Source of the DNA: Streptomyces acidiscabies
GTDB lineage: Bacteria; Actinomycetota; Actinomycetes; Streptomycetales; Streptomycetaceae
DNA length: 64,000 nucleotides
NCBI RefSeq assembly: GCF_020010905.1
Contig: NZ_JAGJBY010000002.1
Span: 3,348,001-3,412,000, forward strand
Direction: 5' to 3'
Of this stretch, positions 17,632-26,767 are shown in pieces; position 1 is the stretch's first letter, and each line of letters begins with the position of its first letter. Under the pieces are notes generated by a model. That model saw nothing but the letters and a program-made list of their open reading frames with translations, was not told where the DNA came from and made no database searches. Both the position numbers and the translations under genes were made by a program.

Positions 17632-18522
17632 TCATGTCAGCAGATCCCTGGTGCGTGCTGCCGAGGTGCGCGGCACGGTGCGCAGCAGCAGGGGGCGTAC
17701 GCCGTCGCGGAATGCGTAACTGCCGGGAGGCCCCACGGCGCGGAGCAGCCCGCTGAGGATGACCTCGGCGAGGTGGGCGGGCTGCGGATGCTTATCGAGG
17801 AGCTGGTGCATTCTGCGCATGGCGGGCAGGTCTGTGGAGCCGCTGACCGCCAGGTGCCCCGCGAAACGGACCGCGTCGGGCGACGCGGTGGATACGAAGT
17901 GGTGCACGAGTTCCTCGGCGCTGAGGTCGGCCGTCGCGAAGGAGCAGTCCGGCGTGACCGGCTCGTGGGGAAGGAACGCGATCGAGCCGGGGATCTCCCG
18001 GTGCTGGGTGCTGATGAGGGTGTACCAGTTCCTCAGCCAGGAGAGTTCGAGGACAGGGACCGGCGTGCGCTGGCCAGGTCCCTTCTGCACCGTGCCGTCG
18101 GCAGGGGTGAAACAGAGCGCCGGGTTCAGGGCCCCGGTGACGGGAGCACTGATTCGTCCCACTACCCCGGGCAGCGCGGTGCGGTCCCACAGGTGCTCGG
18201 GGAGCGGCTGCAGGACGGCGAACGGCCGTGTGCCGGCCCATCTCCGCAGGGTCGTGTACCAGCGGGTGCCGGGCGATCCGGGGTACCACTGGGGTCCGGA
18301 GCAGTCGCTGACGACGAGCGTGGCCGGTGAGTCGTCGCCGGGGTTTCCGCGCAGGGTGCCGTCGGCTTCGAGGACCGACACCGTCACCGCCCGCAGGGCT
18401 GTCCGCCGGGCGAGGGCCTGGCGGAGGGCGCGGAGGTGTGGCCGCCATACGGCCATGGTGGGGCCTGCGTCGAGGACGAGGTGGAGATCGGGAGTGAACG
18501 GTGTGGTGGTCGGTGTGTTCAC
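17632..18522 (-). CDS. SAV_2336 N-terminal domain-related protein
   Basis: A 296-residue protein from GTG 18522 with GGAGG seven bases upstream. The opening LHLVLDAGPTMAVWRPHLRALRQAL and the following VTVSVLEADG and LVVSDCSGPQW are the hallmarks of the SAV_2336 domain, a vWA-like fold found in Streptomyces next to MoxR-type ATPases. Full-length relatives are often much longer, with ATPase or protease-coupled regions; this one ends soon after the first domain. No MoxR ATPase is beside it here. It faces the degenerate Nudix-like gene across about 230 bp of empty sequence. Confidence 0.75.
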   Translation of the reverse strand: MNTPTTTPFTPDLHLVLDAGPTMAVWRPHLRALRQALARRTALRAVTVSVLEADGTLRGNPGDDSPATLVVSDCSGPQWYPGSPGTRWYTTLRRWAGTRPFAVLQPLPEHLWDRTALPGVVGRISAPVTGALNPALCFTPADGTVQKGPGQRTPVPVLELSWLRNWYTLISTQHREIPGSIAFLPHEPVTPDCSFATADLSAEELVHHFVSTASPDAVRFAGHLAVSGSTDLPAMRRMHQLLDKHPQPAHLAEVILSGLLRAVGPPGSYAFRDGVRPLLLRTVPRTSAARTRDLLT

Positions 18523-19825
18523 CGTGCCTCCGTGTCGGGCCGCGCGGTGGATGTGATGGTGTCCGTCCGAACGACGTACCGTCTGAGGCGCATCCGGTCC
18601 CTGCTCATCGTGGGTTTCCTGTCGGCCGGCGCTTCCCGACGGCCGTCGCTGCCGCACTTATTCTTCCGTTGCCGGGGCTGTGAGGTAAGGGCGCCGAACT
18701 AACAGTCCAGACCAACAGGACCGAACGTCTGTTCGGTGGCGTAGTGGTGAGTCCGGATCCTGTCCCACGGGTGCGAGGACTCCGCAGAGGGTTGACGGCG
18801 GCCTTCGTAAGCGGTTCTGGTCCACTTCCTTGGGCTCTGCCGCTGATTTGGGGGCGCCAGGCGGTTGATCAAGGTGGGAGAAGAATGCGGCGCCGCCGGA
18901 GGCCGGAGTTGGCCCGGCCGTACATCTGCCTCTTCGGCAGCTTCTGGCGACATTGCCCTCGACCGTTCCCGAGGCGAAGGCGGTGGTCGGGGCAGCGAGT
19001 ACCGCTGCGCGGTCGCGCCGTATGCTGGCGGCCGGGGTGCGGAGTTCTCGTTGTCCGTCGAGGCGGACATCGGCTAGCCGGACGTCGAGTGCCAGGCGTT
19101 CGCTGCGGAGAGCAAGCGCATCGCGGACGGCACGACGTTCGCCATGGACGCCGGCCTCGTGCAGGCGGCGCGCGAAGTCGACCAGGACCAGGCGACCCCC
19201 CTGCCGTTCACCCCGGATGTCCTGCCCGCGCCGTCGGGCATGCTCGGCCATCCGCCGGCACGCCGCCGCTCCGTCTTCGCCCAGGGGCACCGGTCTCGCG
19301 GTCACCGGAGGGCCGCTCATGGACGGCTTCTCCCTGGAGGTTCACCTGACGCGGTGGGTACTCCTGCCGGAGGACGAGCACGGGGCGGGGCGCCGTCGCC
19401 CGGAGCCGCCTGATCCCGATCGTCCCGGGCCTTGACCTCCACCTGTCCTTCCTCCCGCTCTTCGGCAATCGCCTGGCGTTGGCAGGCCCAGCCGGACGGC
19501 CAACGCATCGCCGCCTTGGGGGCCTGGCGCAGCTCAGGGCACCCCAGCGTCCCGAGCGAGCTTCCCCTGAGACAGTCGCGGCGACGTTCCCGCGGAGCTG
19601 ACCGAGACCATGCCTGTTCCCCGCCCGGGCTGCGTCGTCGACAACGGCGACACCGTGCACCTGGTGCTTGCCTACCTCGACGAAGCCGACGACCTCGACA
19701 CCGTGGGCGCCGAACTCGTGCTCGTCTCCGAGCTGCGGTGCCCGAGTACCGATCCGGGACCGGAGGCCGGCGTTGCCGAGGCAACGCCGGTCTGGCACCT
19801 TATCGGCAACGCAGTCCGTGGTGTG
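18523..19825. other. Decayed intergenic region
   Basis: About 1.3 kb with no complete gene that I can support. It contains an ISL3 transposase remnant near 18865-19060. Short stretches with protein-like composition occur further right (for example plus strand 19610-19800, VDNGDTVHLVLAYLDEAD) but without start, partner or family. Codon bias shifts between frames, as in decaying DNA. Confidence 0.5.
18865..19060 (-). pseudogene. ISL3-family transposase C-terminal remnant
   Basis: Minus-strand translation gives IRRDRAAVLAAPTTAFASGTVEGNVAR and then, one frame over, KLPKRQMYGRANSGL. Together they match the C-terminus of ISL3 transposases (SGxVEGxVNRxKxxKRQMYGRAxFxLLRxRVL). The frameshift and the missing upstream domains show it is dead. 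Confidence 0.65.
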
Positions 19826-21025
19826 TCAGAGGACGGCGCTGTGGACGGCCTGGGTGATGATGCCGATCGTCGTCCAGTCGACCATCGGATGGCCTGGCTG
19901 GAGGAGGTCGCCGATCCGCACGACTTCGACGTACGTGTGCTCCGTTTCCTCGTCGTTGCCGTGCCGGGCCCGGTCGGAACGAAGGGCTGTGAGTTCGGCC
20001 TCGGTGAGCTCGGCCGCGTAGACGGCCTGGGTGTGGGCGGACACGGTGCCGACCGGCTGGCGCACACCGACCAGATGCAGACGGGCGGGGGAGAGGGAGA
20101 GCCCCGTCTCCTGCGTGAACTCGTCCACGGCCACCTGTCGCGGGTCGCCGCCCGTCGGCGCGGAGCCACAGGGAAGCTCACGGATGTAGGCGTCCGGTGT
20201 ACGGGCGGGGGAGCGGAACTCGCGGACCAGGACGACCTCGCTGTCCAGCCAGTGAGAGGCGGGACTGAAGGCGACGACGGTCGACATGTCCGGGCGGCCG
20301 AGCACGACTTCGTTGGCCTTCACCCGCTCTTCGGCAGCGACCCACACCCGCGCCGCATACGCCCAGAACAACACGTGCGTGCGGCCGGGACCCACCCGGA
20401 AGGTCCACGCGACCCGGCCGCCGAGCAACTCGTTTCCCGCCTCCTCCTGGGCGTCGAGCCACGCGCGGAAGCTCATAGTGCGCCACAGCAGCAGCGGCAC
20501 GTCGCGTTGCCCTCCGGCGCGGGCCGCGCCGGGGCCGATGCGGTCCAGAGCGAGGGCCACCGTCTTGGGCAGCGTGTTGGCGGTGGGGACCGTCAGCGTG
20601 TCGGCGAGTGAGCGCAGCAGACGGATGTGCACGGCGTGATCGGGGACGCCCAGGACCGCGCGGCCACTGTCCATGTCCTCCCCGAACTCCACATTCGTGG
20701 ACAGGCCCGGCAACACGTCCATGTCGCGTGGCACCCAGTACAGGATCTCGTCGGCGCGATCCCGGCTGACGCGTTCCCAGTCCAGCTGCCCGGTGTAGTC
20801 GCCTGCGCGTTTACCGTCGCGGGCCTCCGGGACGAACACGACAAGGGTGCCGGGCTGCCGCCACTGCCCGGTGATCTCCCGCAGCGCCTGGGGCCGCCAC
20901 GACGGGACCTCGGCGGTCCGCGGAGTCGGGCCCGCGAGGAAGATGCTGGCCACGTACGTTCCGGGGGGATCCTCGCCGGCGAAGACGGGCTGGACGTCGC
21001 CGGCTGCGGGCATACTTGTCGTCAC
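19826..21025 (-). CDS. Nucleoside 2-deoxyribosyltransferase-like domain fused to Nudix-like domain
   Basis: A 399-residue protein from GTG 21025 (AAGGA six bases upstream). Residues about 24-140 form a nucleoside 2-deoxyribosyltransferase-like domain: SIFLAGPTP, WRPQALREI, TLVVFVPEAR, LDWERVSRDRADEILYWVPR, and NVEFGED with the likely catalytic Glu. After a middle region comes a Nudix-like half with SHWLDSEVVLVREFR and a partly degenerate box (VAVDEFTQETGL), ending VDWTTIGIITQAVHS. Fusions of these folds handle nucleotides or NAD-like compounds in actinobacteria and phages. The protein at 15579-17398 is a paralogue lacking these motifs. Confidence 0.78.
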   Translation of the reverse strand: MTTSMPAAGDVQPVFAGEDPPGTYVASIFLAGPTPRTAEVPSWRPQALREITGQWRQPGTLVVFVPEARDGKRAGDYTGQLDWERVSRDRADEILYWVPRDMDVLPGLSTNVEFGEDMDSGRAVLGVPDHAVHIRLLRSLADTLTVPTANTLPKTVALALDRIGPGAARAGGQRDVPLLLWRTMSFRAWLDAQEEAGNELLGGRVAWTFRVGPGRTHVLFWAYAARVWVAAEERVKANEVVLGRPDMSTVVAFSPASHWLDSEVVLVREFRSPARTPDAYIRELPCGSAPTGGDPRQVAVDEFTQETGLSLSPARLHLVGVRQPVGTVSAHTQAVYAAELTEAELTALRSDRARHGNDEETEHTYVEVVRIGDLLQPGHPMVDWTTIGIITQAVHSAVL

Positions 21026-21040
21026 TGTGTGTCCTTCATG

Positions 21041-21559
21041 TCATCCTCGTTTTCCGAGTGTCGGCAGGCCGCCTGACACCGCTCGTACGCTGCGTCCCCT
21101 GCGTCCCCTGCGCGCAGACCGCTTCGCCAGCATCAGCCCACGGGCCAGCGTGCCCCAGTGGGCGGCTTCGTCCCGCTGTCCCGACGCCCTCAGCAGATGT
21201 CCGGCCGTGAGCATGGCCGAGCGCGTCCGCCCGTACAGGGTGTCGGCCACCGCCGACGTTGCGCCGCGGACCCGCAGTGCGCCGGGCACGCCCCGTGCGC
21301 ACAGCACCAGCCGACGGGCAGGGTCCTGCTCGTCCAGGCGCGCGGCGTACAGGCCGGCCCGGCTGCTGCCCAGGGCGATGCTCCCGAGCAGGGTCAGCAG
21401 CGCGGCGTCGCACGGCAGCAGCACCTCCTCGGGCCGAGCCTCGGGGGCAGGAGCGAGGGAGACGAGGACCGCGTGTTCGTCCTCCCGGCGGACCCACATA
21501 CGCAGGGTGGGCCAGGCGGCGCCGGGGGAGAGCGCGGGATGGCGGAAGAGCGCGTCCAC
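21041..21559 (-). CDS. Unrecognised small protein
   Basis: A 172-residue protein starting with GTG (MDALFRHPALSPG). It has a beta-rich N-terminus (LRMWVRREDEHAVLVSLAP), a mid helix with LPCDAALLTLLGSIALG, and a basic C-terminus. It sits 15 bp upstream of the deoxyribosyltransferase-Nudix gene and about 60 bp after the 391-residue gene, so the three are probably one transcript. No family recognised. Confidence 0.6.
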   Translation of the reverse strand: MDALFRHPALSPGAAWPTLRMWVRREDEHAVLVSLAPAPEARPEEVLLPCDAALLTLLGSIALGSSRAGLYAARLDEQDPARRLVLCARGVPGALRVRGATSAVADTLYGRTRSAMLTAGHLLRASGQRDEAAHWGTLARGLMLAKRSARRGRRGRSVRAVSGGLPTLGKRG

Positions 21560-21619
21560 GAGTCGGCCTCCGAGGTCACGGGCGGGATCTGCGGCCGGGC
21601 ACGGACCTGTGCCCCGCCG

Positions 21620-22795
21620 TCAGAGCATGAGGCCGGTGCGCTGCCCGGCCAGTTCCTTGGCCTCTGAGTCGCTCGTGGAAAGGAAACGGGCGGGCTGTTC
21701 GTCGTGCAGGTGTTTCGTGATGACCAGTTCCCAGATCTCGGCTCTGGCGGCCGATGCTGCGGTGTCCTGCTTCGTCAGTGCGTACGAGTGGAGCAGGAGT
21801 TGGACGGTGGCGCGGCGCGGTCTGGGGGCGGCCAGGCGCCGCACGTCGAGGTGACGGTGATGGTGGGCGGCCCGGATCGTCTGGCGGAGGTCCTCGGGCA
21901 CGGCCTCAGGGTTGTCGGCGTCAGCCAGGAGCGCGGCCAGGTCGTCGGCACATGGCGGCGTCGGAGGAAGAGGGTCGTGGAAACCCGGGGGCGGCCCGTC
22001 CTTGAGGGAGCCGTCGGGGCGCCGAGGCCACCGGTGGTCGCTCGCCGGGGTGAGGAGATCCGCGTCGATGTCTGTGACACCTTCCTCGTCGTCGAGGTCG
22101 ACGGTGTAGCCTGCCGGACCGGTTACCTGCCGGGTCTCGTCGTCCCAGACCCAGCCGATGTCCATCACGTACCCGCTCTGGCCGGCATGAGGCCCGGAGA
22201 TGACACGGACCCGCTGGTGGCGGGAGCAGCCCCCCTGCTCGGCGCTCAGCACGGCGGCGACCATGCCCGCCGCCCACGAGGTGCAGATCTCGAGCGCGGG
22301 GTCCGGGAGCGCCTCGCCGATCCCCCGGCTCATCCCGTCCCACCGCGCCGTCGGCAGAGGGGTGGCGGTTGCGCCATCCGATGGCCCCAGGGCTGTCCAG
22401 GGCGCCGGTGTCTGGCCGCGGTACCTGACCAGGGCGGCGGGGTCCCAGGTCCGGTTCAGCCACGACCACCGTGCGAGGGCCGGGTGGGTTGGGTCCTCCG
22501 GTTCACCGCCGGACCCGGTGACGGCCCGGGCTGCTCCTGCGAGCGTGTCCTCCACGAGCGTGATGACGTGCTCGTCGTCCCACAGCCACCACAGGACCTG
22601 CGACCACGGCACCGATTCGACCGCTGTCCCGCTGTCCGTGTGAAGGGCGTAGAGGACCAGGGCGATGATGTCGCGCTTGGCAACCGAGCCCCAGTCGTCC
22701 TCGTGCATTCCACCGGGCTGCTCCTGGTGGACCACGGCGGTGGCACGGCGCACAGCGGCGTTCCAGGCGTCGATTGCCCTGGTATCTGGGGTCAC
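21620..22795 (-). CDS. Unrecognised protein with KOW-like insert
   Basis: A 391-residue protein (MTPDTRAIDAWNAAV). The N-terminal 100 residues (AKRDIIALVLYALHTDSG, WSQVLWWLWDD) resemble the start of the proteins at 11584, 13919 and 15579. In the middle, RVRVISGPHAGQSGYVMD with a following hydrophobic strand looks like a KOW or SH3-like strand-turn element; the C-terminus is helical (IRAAHHHRHLDVRRLA). No family is recognised. It leads a probable operon with the 172-residue gene and the deoxyribosyltransferase-Nudix gene. Confidence 0.62.
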   Translation of the reverse strand: MTPDTRAIDAWNAAVRRATAVVHQEQPGGMHEDDWGSVAKRDIIALVLYALHTDSGTAVESVPWSQVLWWLWDDEHVITLVEDTLAGAARAVTGSGGEPEDPTHPALARWSWLNRTWDPAALVRYRGQTPAPWTALGPSDGATATPLPTARWDGMSRGIGEALPDPALEICTSWAAGMVAAVLSAEQGGCSRHQRVRVISGPHAGQSGYVMDIGWVWDDETRQVTGPAGYTVDLDDEEGVTDIDADLLTPASDHRWPRRPDGSLKDGPPPGFHDPLPPTPPCADDLAALLADADNPEAVPEDLRQTIRAAHHHRHLDVRRLAAPRPRRATVQLLLHSYALTKQDTAASAARAEIWELVITKHLHDEQPARFLSTSDSEAKELAGQRTGLML

Positions 22796-22955
22796 AGGGG
22801 GCTCCGTACGGTGATGAGCGGGATCGGGCGGCAGACGCTGGAGAGAAGAGGCGGCCCGAGGGCCGCTTCATGGACGACGAGCGTGTCCGTGTCGTCGCCC
22901 GCCTCCGGCAGGACCGGCTGTCGGCCGGGCACGGTGTGCCGACCGGCGCCGACGC

Positions 22956-23588
22956 TCATCGGGCGCCGCCCAGGGGCACGCTGGCCAGGTGCTCCCATAC
23001 GATTCGCGACCGCCCGTCGTGCCACTGCGCCACCAGCGACAGGGTATGGGCCTGCACCGTCACTGGACCGGCCTCCACGTCCGACAGCGCCACCTTGAGC
23101 GCTGTCCGGTCCGCCAGGTGGGCTTCGGGACCGGCGTAGGCCACGCTCGCGTGAGGGTAGTAGACGGCAGGGATCAGTACGAAACGCTCCTCTCCCACGA
23201 CCTCTCTGGTCGCCGCCGCCGTCAGCTCCCACAGCCTCCGCGCGGGGGCGCCCGGACGTCCCGCGCACTCCAGGGCGACCGTCCCCACCGCGGGCGGAAA
23301 CAGGGTCAGGGCAAACGGGTCCACCTCGGCTGCGGCAGCGCTCACCCGGTCGACCATGGCCGCCACCTCCGCGTCGCTGCTGTCCGACTGCGGTCCGGCG
23401 TGCAGGACCGTGACGTGCAGCCACTCGGCCGCCACCGGGTTGAGCCCCGGTGTACGGGTCACCTCCCGGTACGGCTCCGTCAGCGCCGCCGCCTCGTCGC
23501 GCGACGGCAGCAGGTGCCAGTGCAGGTCCCGCCGCCCCGCGGGCCAGGCGTGCGCGCGGCTCGTGACGCGAGCGAAAAAGTTGTCCAT
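22956..23588 (-). CDS. 2H phosphoesterase (2'-5' RNA ligase family)
   Basis: A 210-residue protein. Two catalytic motifs of the 2H phosphoesterase fold are visible: LHVTVLH and, about 100 residues later, PHASVAY (H-x-T/S). RDLHWHLLP near the start fits the first strand. Enzymes of this class open 2',3'-cyclic or 2'-5' phosphodiester bonds in RNA or nucleotides. ATG 23588 is chosen because GAGGA lies five bases upstream; the frame is open further. It is next to PP2C and EEP genes in the same orientation. Confidence 0.82.
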   Translation of the reverse strand: MDNFFARVTSRAHAWPAGRRDLHWHLLPSRDEAAALTEPYREVTRTPGLNPVAAEWLHVTVLHAGPQSDSSDAEVAAMVDRVSAAAAEVDPFALTLFPPAVGTVALECAGRPGAPARRLWELTAAATREVVGEERFVLIPAVYYPHASVAYAGPEAHLADRTALKVALSDVEAGPVTVQAHTLSLVAQWHDGRSRIVWEHLASVPLGGAR

Positions 23589-23761
23589 GGTGATCCTCAT
23601 ACTCTCGAAGCGGACCGGTGTCCGTGGCGGACCCGGCAAGGTGAAGGAACAGGGGGAGGGGGGCGTTGGCGCTGCGCCGTCACCTACGGTGTCCGTCCGG
23701 CGGGCTAGCCTGTCCTCGATCGCCCTTCCGGCGTTTCATCGCAAGGTGGGCTGCCGCCCGC

Positions 23762-24547
23762 TCATCGTGATGTCCCGAAGGTGATGCAGGCCAGTGCTTT
23801 GTCGTCGGCCACCTTGTAGCGGGGGTGTTTGACCCCGTCCCGGTCGTCGTTGCGCTCGTAGGCGTCGATGGTCTCGACCACCTGCTGCGGCCCGTGAGCG
23901 GTGCAGGCGTCGGCGAATGCCTTCCACGTCCACAGTCCGTAGGGCTCGATGCCGGCCAGGGCGCCGTCCGTCATGACCAGCATGCGCTCGATGTCCGAGA
24001 CGGGCCAGGAGCGCACCACGGCCTGGTGGGCGGCCTGCGGGGTGGCCTCGGCCACCCAGTACGCCAGCAGGTCGCCGGGCCGGTTGATGTGCTGTATCTG
24101 GTGGTCCCGTAGCTGCTGCACCACCTGGCGGTGTCCCGAGGAATGGAACCCCTGCCCGGCATGCAGCTGGTCGAACATCACCGGCCGGTGTTCGACGGCG
24201 ACGGGTGTGTCGCAGAGCACGAGCGCGTCGACCATGTGGTCGTGGGGCCGGTGTCGCACGATCGCCACAGTGGCCGCCGGTGAGGCGCCCGGAACGAGGT
24301 CGTGTTCGCCGACCACCGCAGTGAGGGCCTCGTGGAGGGTGTCACGCAGGTCGAGGTGCCGGGCGCGCTCGTGGACGGAGAGGATCTCCTCGCCGAGGGT
24401 CTGGGCGTACCAGGCACCGCGAGGGGTTTCATCGGTGAGGGTGGAGACGCCGTCGAGGACGACCACCAGGGTGGAGTCCTCGTTGACGAGGATGCGGTCC
24501 TCGGACGGGCAGCCACCGCCGGAGAGATTACCGGTCGTTATCTGCAT
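23762..24547 (-). CDS. PP2C-type protein phosphatase
   Basis: A 261-residue protein from ATG 24547 (GAAAGG upstream; an in-frame ATG at 24562 is possible). PP2C metal-binding motifs are present: EDRILVNEDSTLVVVLDGVS near residues 13-32 (motif with Asp-Gly), MLVMTDGALAGIE, and a terminal DDKALACITF, equivalent to DDxT. Small stand-alone PP2C proteins dephosphorylate Ser/Thr, often of regulators. No kinase is adjacent. The upstream element AAAGGCAT also precedes the EEP gene at 25919. Confidence 0.85.
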   Translation of the reverse strand: MQITTGNLSGGGCPSEDRILVNEDSTLVVVLDGVSTLTDETPRGAWYAQTLGEEILSVHERARHLDLRDTLHEALTAVVGEHDLVPGASPAATVAIVRHRPHDHMVDALVLCDTPVAVEHRPVMFDQLHAGQGFHSSGHRQVVQQLRDHQIQHINRPGDLLAYWVAEATPQAAHQAVVRSWPVSDIERMLVMTDGALAGIEPYGLWTWKAFADACTAHGPQQVVETIDAYERNDDRDGVKHPRYKVADDKALACITFGTSR

Positions 24548-24710
24548 AGATATGCCTTTCATCGTCTTTATGTAGTGAGTGGAGGCATTGGCGCGCGTGG
24601 TGCGGTCGACGAGCAAGGGCACTACGGCTGCGGGCCGGCCCTGCCGAGGTGCGGTGCGCAGACCGCGGGCAGGTGCGCGGTGCAGGACCCGCTGGACGGC
24701 CGGGCCGCAA

Positions 24711-24994
24711 GACGCGGACCGCTTCCTCGCGCGGCAGCGCAAGGAGAAAGGTCTGGCCAAGGGTGCGGTGTACACCGCGTCCAACTGGATCGCGCAGTTC
24801 TACGACTTCCTCGTCGAGCGGTACCAGGGCGATGTTCTGGTGCTGTTGGGCGTGGCTGTCCAGCAGCCGGTCGACGACTCAACCGGCTGGCGAAGCCCGA
24901 CTTCGCCGCAGGGATGGTTCCGCCGACGGAGCTGGATGCCGACGGCCCGTCGGCCTGCCTCACCCCTGGCCTCCGGGACCAACGTTCGCGATGA
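24711..24994 (+). pseudogene. Tyrosine-recombinase (integrase) remnant
   Basis: On the plus strand, DADRFLARQRKEKGLAKGAV and WIAQFYDFLVERYQGDV match the SAM-like core-binding N-terminal domain of Streptomyces site-specific integrases. After a frameshift, LNRLAKPDFAAGMVPPTEL continues the same protein. The catalytic domain with the R-H-R-Y residues is absent, so the gene is dead. The EEP gene on the other strand overlaps its end. Confidence 0.65.
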
Positions 24995-25919
24995 TCCTGG
25001 ACGGGTCGATCTCGCAGATCACCGGCAGGTGGTCTGCGGCCCTCTTCGCGGCCGGGCTCGTGTGCGTGCGGTAGCCGACCAGGGCCGGTACCACAGGCCG
25101 GGTGGTGTACACCAGGTCGATACGGCGCGCACCCCACGGATCGGGATCACCCTGCCCGTCCGCCCAGTGCCCGGCCGTCGCCTGCCACGGCACGCCGAGA
25201 TGGGCGGCGGCGTCGACCATGTACCCGCGCCGCAGGAGCGCCTCGGTCTGGCGGCGGTCGGCCAGCTGCTCCTTGCCGATCGTCCCCTCCACCAGCTGGT
25301 ACTCCAGGTCGTCGTGGTCCTGGTCGAGGTAGGGCTCTGCGTCGTAGTACTGCCCGTCGACCGTCGCGGCGGACAAGGCGTTGAAGTCCCCCAGCAGTAG
25401 ACCGGGCTTGGGGTTGCCGGTCTGCCGGAAGACACTCTTCAACCGTAGTGCCTCGTTGGCGCGGAAGTCCGGGCGGAAAGGATCACCGTGGTACGAGGCG
25501 ATCGTGACCGGCTCGCCGTACCCGAGGTCGAACTGCATGGTTGTGAGGCCGTGCCAGAAATCGGGTGCCCCGTACGGGCGGAATCCACCAGGGACCGGCG
25601 TGACGGTGTCGGGGCGCCACAGGATCGCCGTGTACCAGCCGCGAGCGTGGTTGTTGGCCATTGCGGTGGGGCCCGGAGTGCCGTCGGTGCGCACCGTGGT
25701 CGCGTTCAGTCCGGTGTCGGCGGCGAGCTGCTGGATGACCGCCGACGCGTCGGCTCCCCACACGCCGACTGGTTGGGTTTCGTCGACGATCACCTCCTGG
25801 AGGGTCAGGATGTCCGGGGCGATCTCACCGATGGTGGTGACGCGCGCTTCCCAGGACGCGGTGCCGATCGTTCGCTTGCTGAGCTTGTACGTGTTGAGGT
25901 TCGCCAGCGTTATCGTCAT
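24960..25919 (-). CDS. Endonuclease/exonuclease/phosphatase family protein
   Basis: A 319-residue EEP-fold protein. Motifs in order: LANLNTYKLS (strand with Asn), DILTLQEVIVDE (metal-binding Glu), ASYHGDPF, LLLGDFNALSAA (Asp and Asn of GDFN), RRIDLVYTT, and ADHLPVICEI (catalytic His). It thus has a full active site for phosphodiester or phosphomonoester hydrolysis; the substrate could be DNA, RNA, inositol phosphate or sphingolipid. AGGAC precedes the ATG. One of four EEP genes in this window. Confidence 0.85.
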   Translation of the reverse strand: MTITLANLNTYKLSKRTIGTASWEARVTTIGEIAPDILTLQEVIVDETQPVGVWGADASAVIQQLAADTGLNATTVRTDGTPGPTAMANNHARGWYTAILWRPDTVTPVPGGFRPYGAPDFWHGLTTMQFDLGYGEPVTIASYHGDPFRPDFRANEALRLKSVFRQTGNPKPGLLLGDFNALSAATVDGQYYDAEPYLDQDHDDLEYQLVEGTIGKEQLADRRQTEALLRRGYMVDAAAHLGVPWQATAGHWADGQGDPDPWGARRIDLVYTTRPVVPALVGYRTHTSPAAKRAADHLPVICEIDPSRIIANVGPGGQG

Positions 25920-26035
25920 GTCCTAATGCCTTTGAATCGTCAGATATCTACGGTCACTTGGGGCGGTGGAGTCCCCGAGCGGAGCCATGGTGGCGACCAG
26001 GTCGTGCGGGGCCGGCCGCATACGCGCGCCGACTG

Positions 26036-26725
26036 CTAGGGACGGCGCCGGGCGCGGATGAGCTGCTGGACGACCGGGGTGCTCTCGTCGGGGTGCGGGA
26101 TCAGGTCGATGGCCTCGACGCGGAATCCGTACGCGGTGAGCAGGTCCTCCCACAGGTGCGGGGCCAGGACCCACATCAGTGTCGGCAGGGGCGGGTCGTC
26201 GCGCAGCAGGATCATCTGTTCGCGCGGTGTCACCTGGGTGGACGGGCCGCGGCCGTGGAGGTCGGTGTGCAGGAGCGAGAGGATCAGCGGGGCGCCGGGG
26301 CGCAGGCCGTCGCGCAGTGCGGGCAGCACGTGGTGCGGGTCGATGAAGGCGAGCGTTCCGATCGCGTACGCGGCGTCGTACGGTTCGGCTCCGGCGAGGT
26401 AGTCGGTCACGTCCGCGTGGACGAACTCCACGCCGTCGGTGTCTGTGTGGGCCAGGAGGGCGCGTTCGTGCTGGGTCGGGGAGAGTTCGATGCCGGTGAC
26501 GCGGGCTCGGTAAGCCCGGGCGAGGTGGACGGCGTGGTGGCCGGCTCCGGAGCCGATGTCCAGGACGCGGCGGCCGGTGATGTCGCCGAGGATTTCCGCT
26601 CCCGGTCCGGTCCCGTCCCAGGGGGTCCAGCTGAGCCGGTCGGGGACGGGAGGCGTGTAAGCGTGGTCGAGTTGGCGGCGGCCGTAGGTCTGCCAGGCCC
26701 GGGTGTTGGTGTCTTCGGCGGACAC
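26036..26725 (-). CDS. Class I SAM-dependent methyltransferase
   Basis: A 229-residue protein from GTG 26725 with AGGAGG five bases upstream. The SAM-binding motif I is RRVLDIGSGAGHHAVHLAR (residues about 51-69); motif II is VTGIELSP and motif III VEFVHADVTDYL. A conserved LSLLHTDLHG segment follows. It resembles small-molecule methyltransferases of the UbiE/Methyltransf_11 or _25 groups. The gene before it on the strand is a Nudix remnant. Confidence 0.85.
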   Translation of the reverse strand: MSAEDTNTRAWQTYGRRQLDHAYTPPVPDRLSWTPWDGTGPGAEILGDITGRRVLDIGSGAGHHAVHLARAYRARVTGIELSPTQHERALLAHTDTDGVEFVHADVTDYLAGAEPYDAAYAIGTLAFIDPHHVLPALRDGLRPGAPLILSLLHTDLHGRGPSTQVTPREQMILLRDDPPLPTLMWVLAPHLWEDLLTAYGFRVEAIDLIPHPDESTPVVQQLIRARRRP

Positions 26726-26767
26726 GGTTGCCTCCTGGTTTTGGCATGGAGTTAGGGGTGCTGGGCG

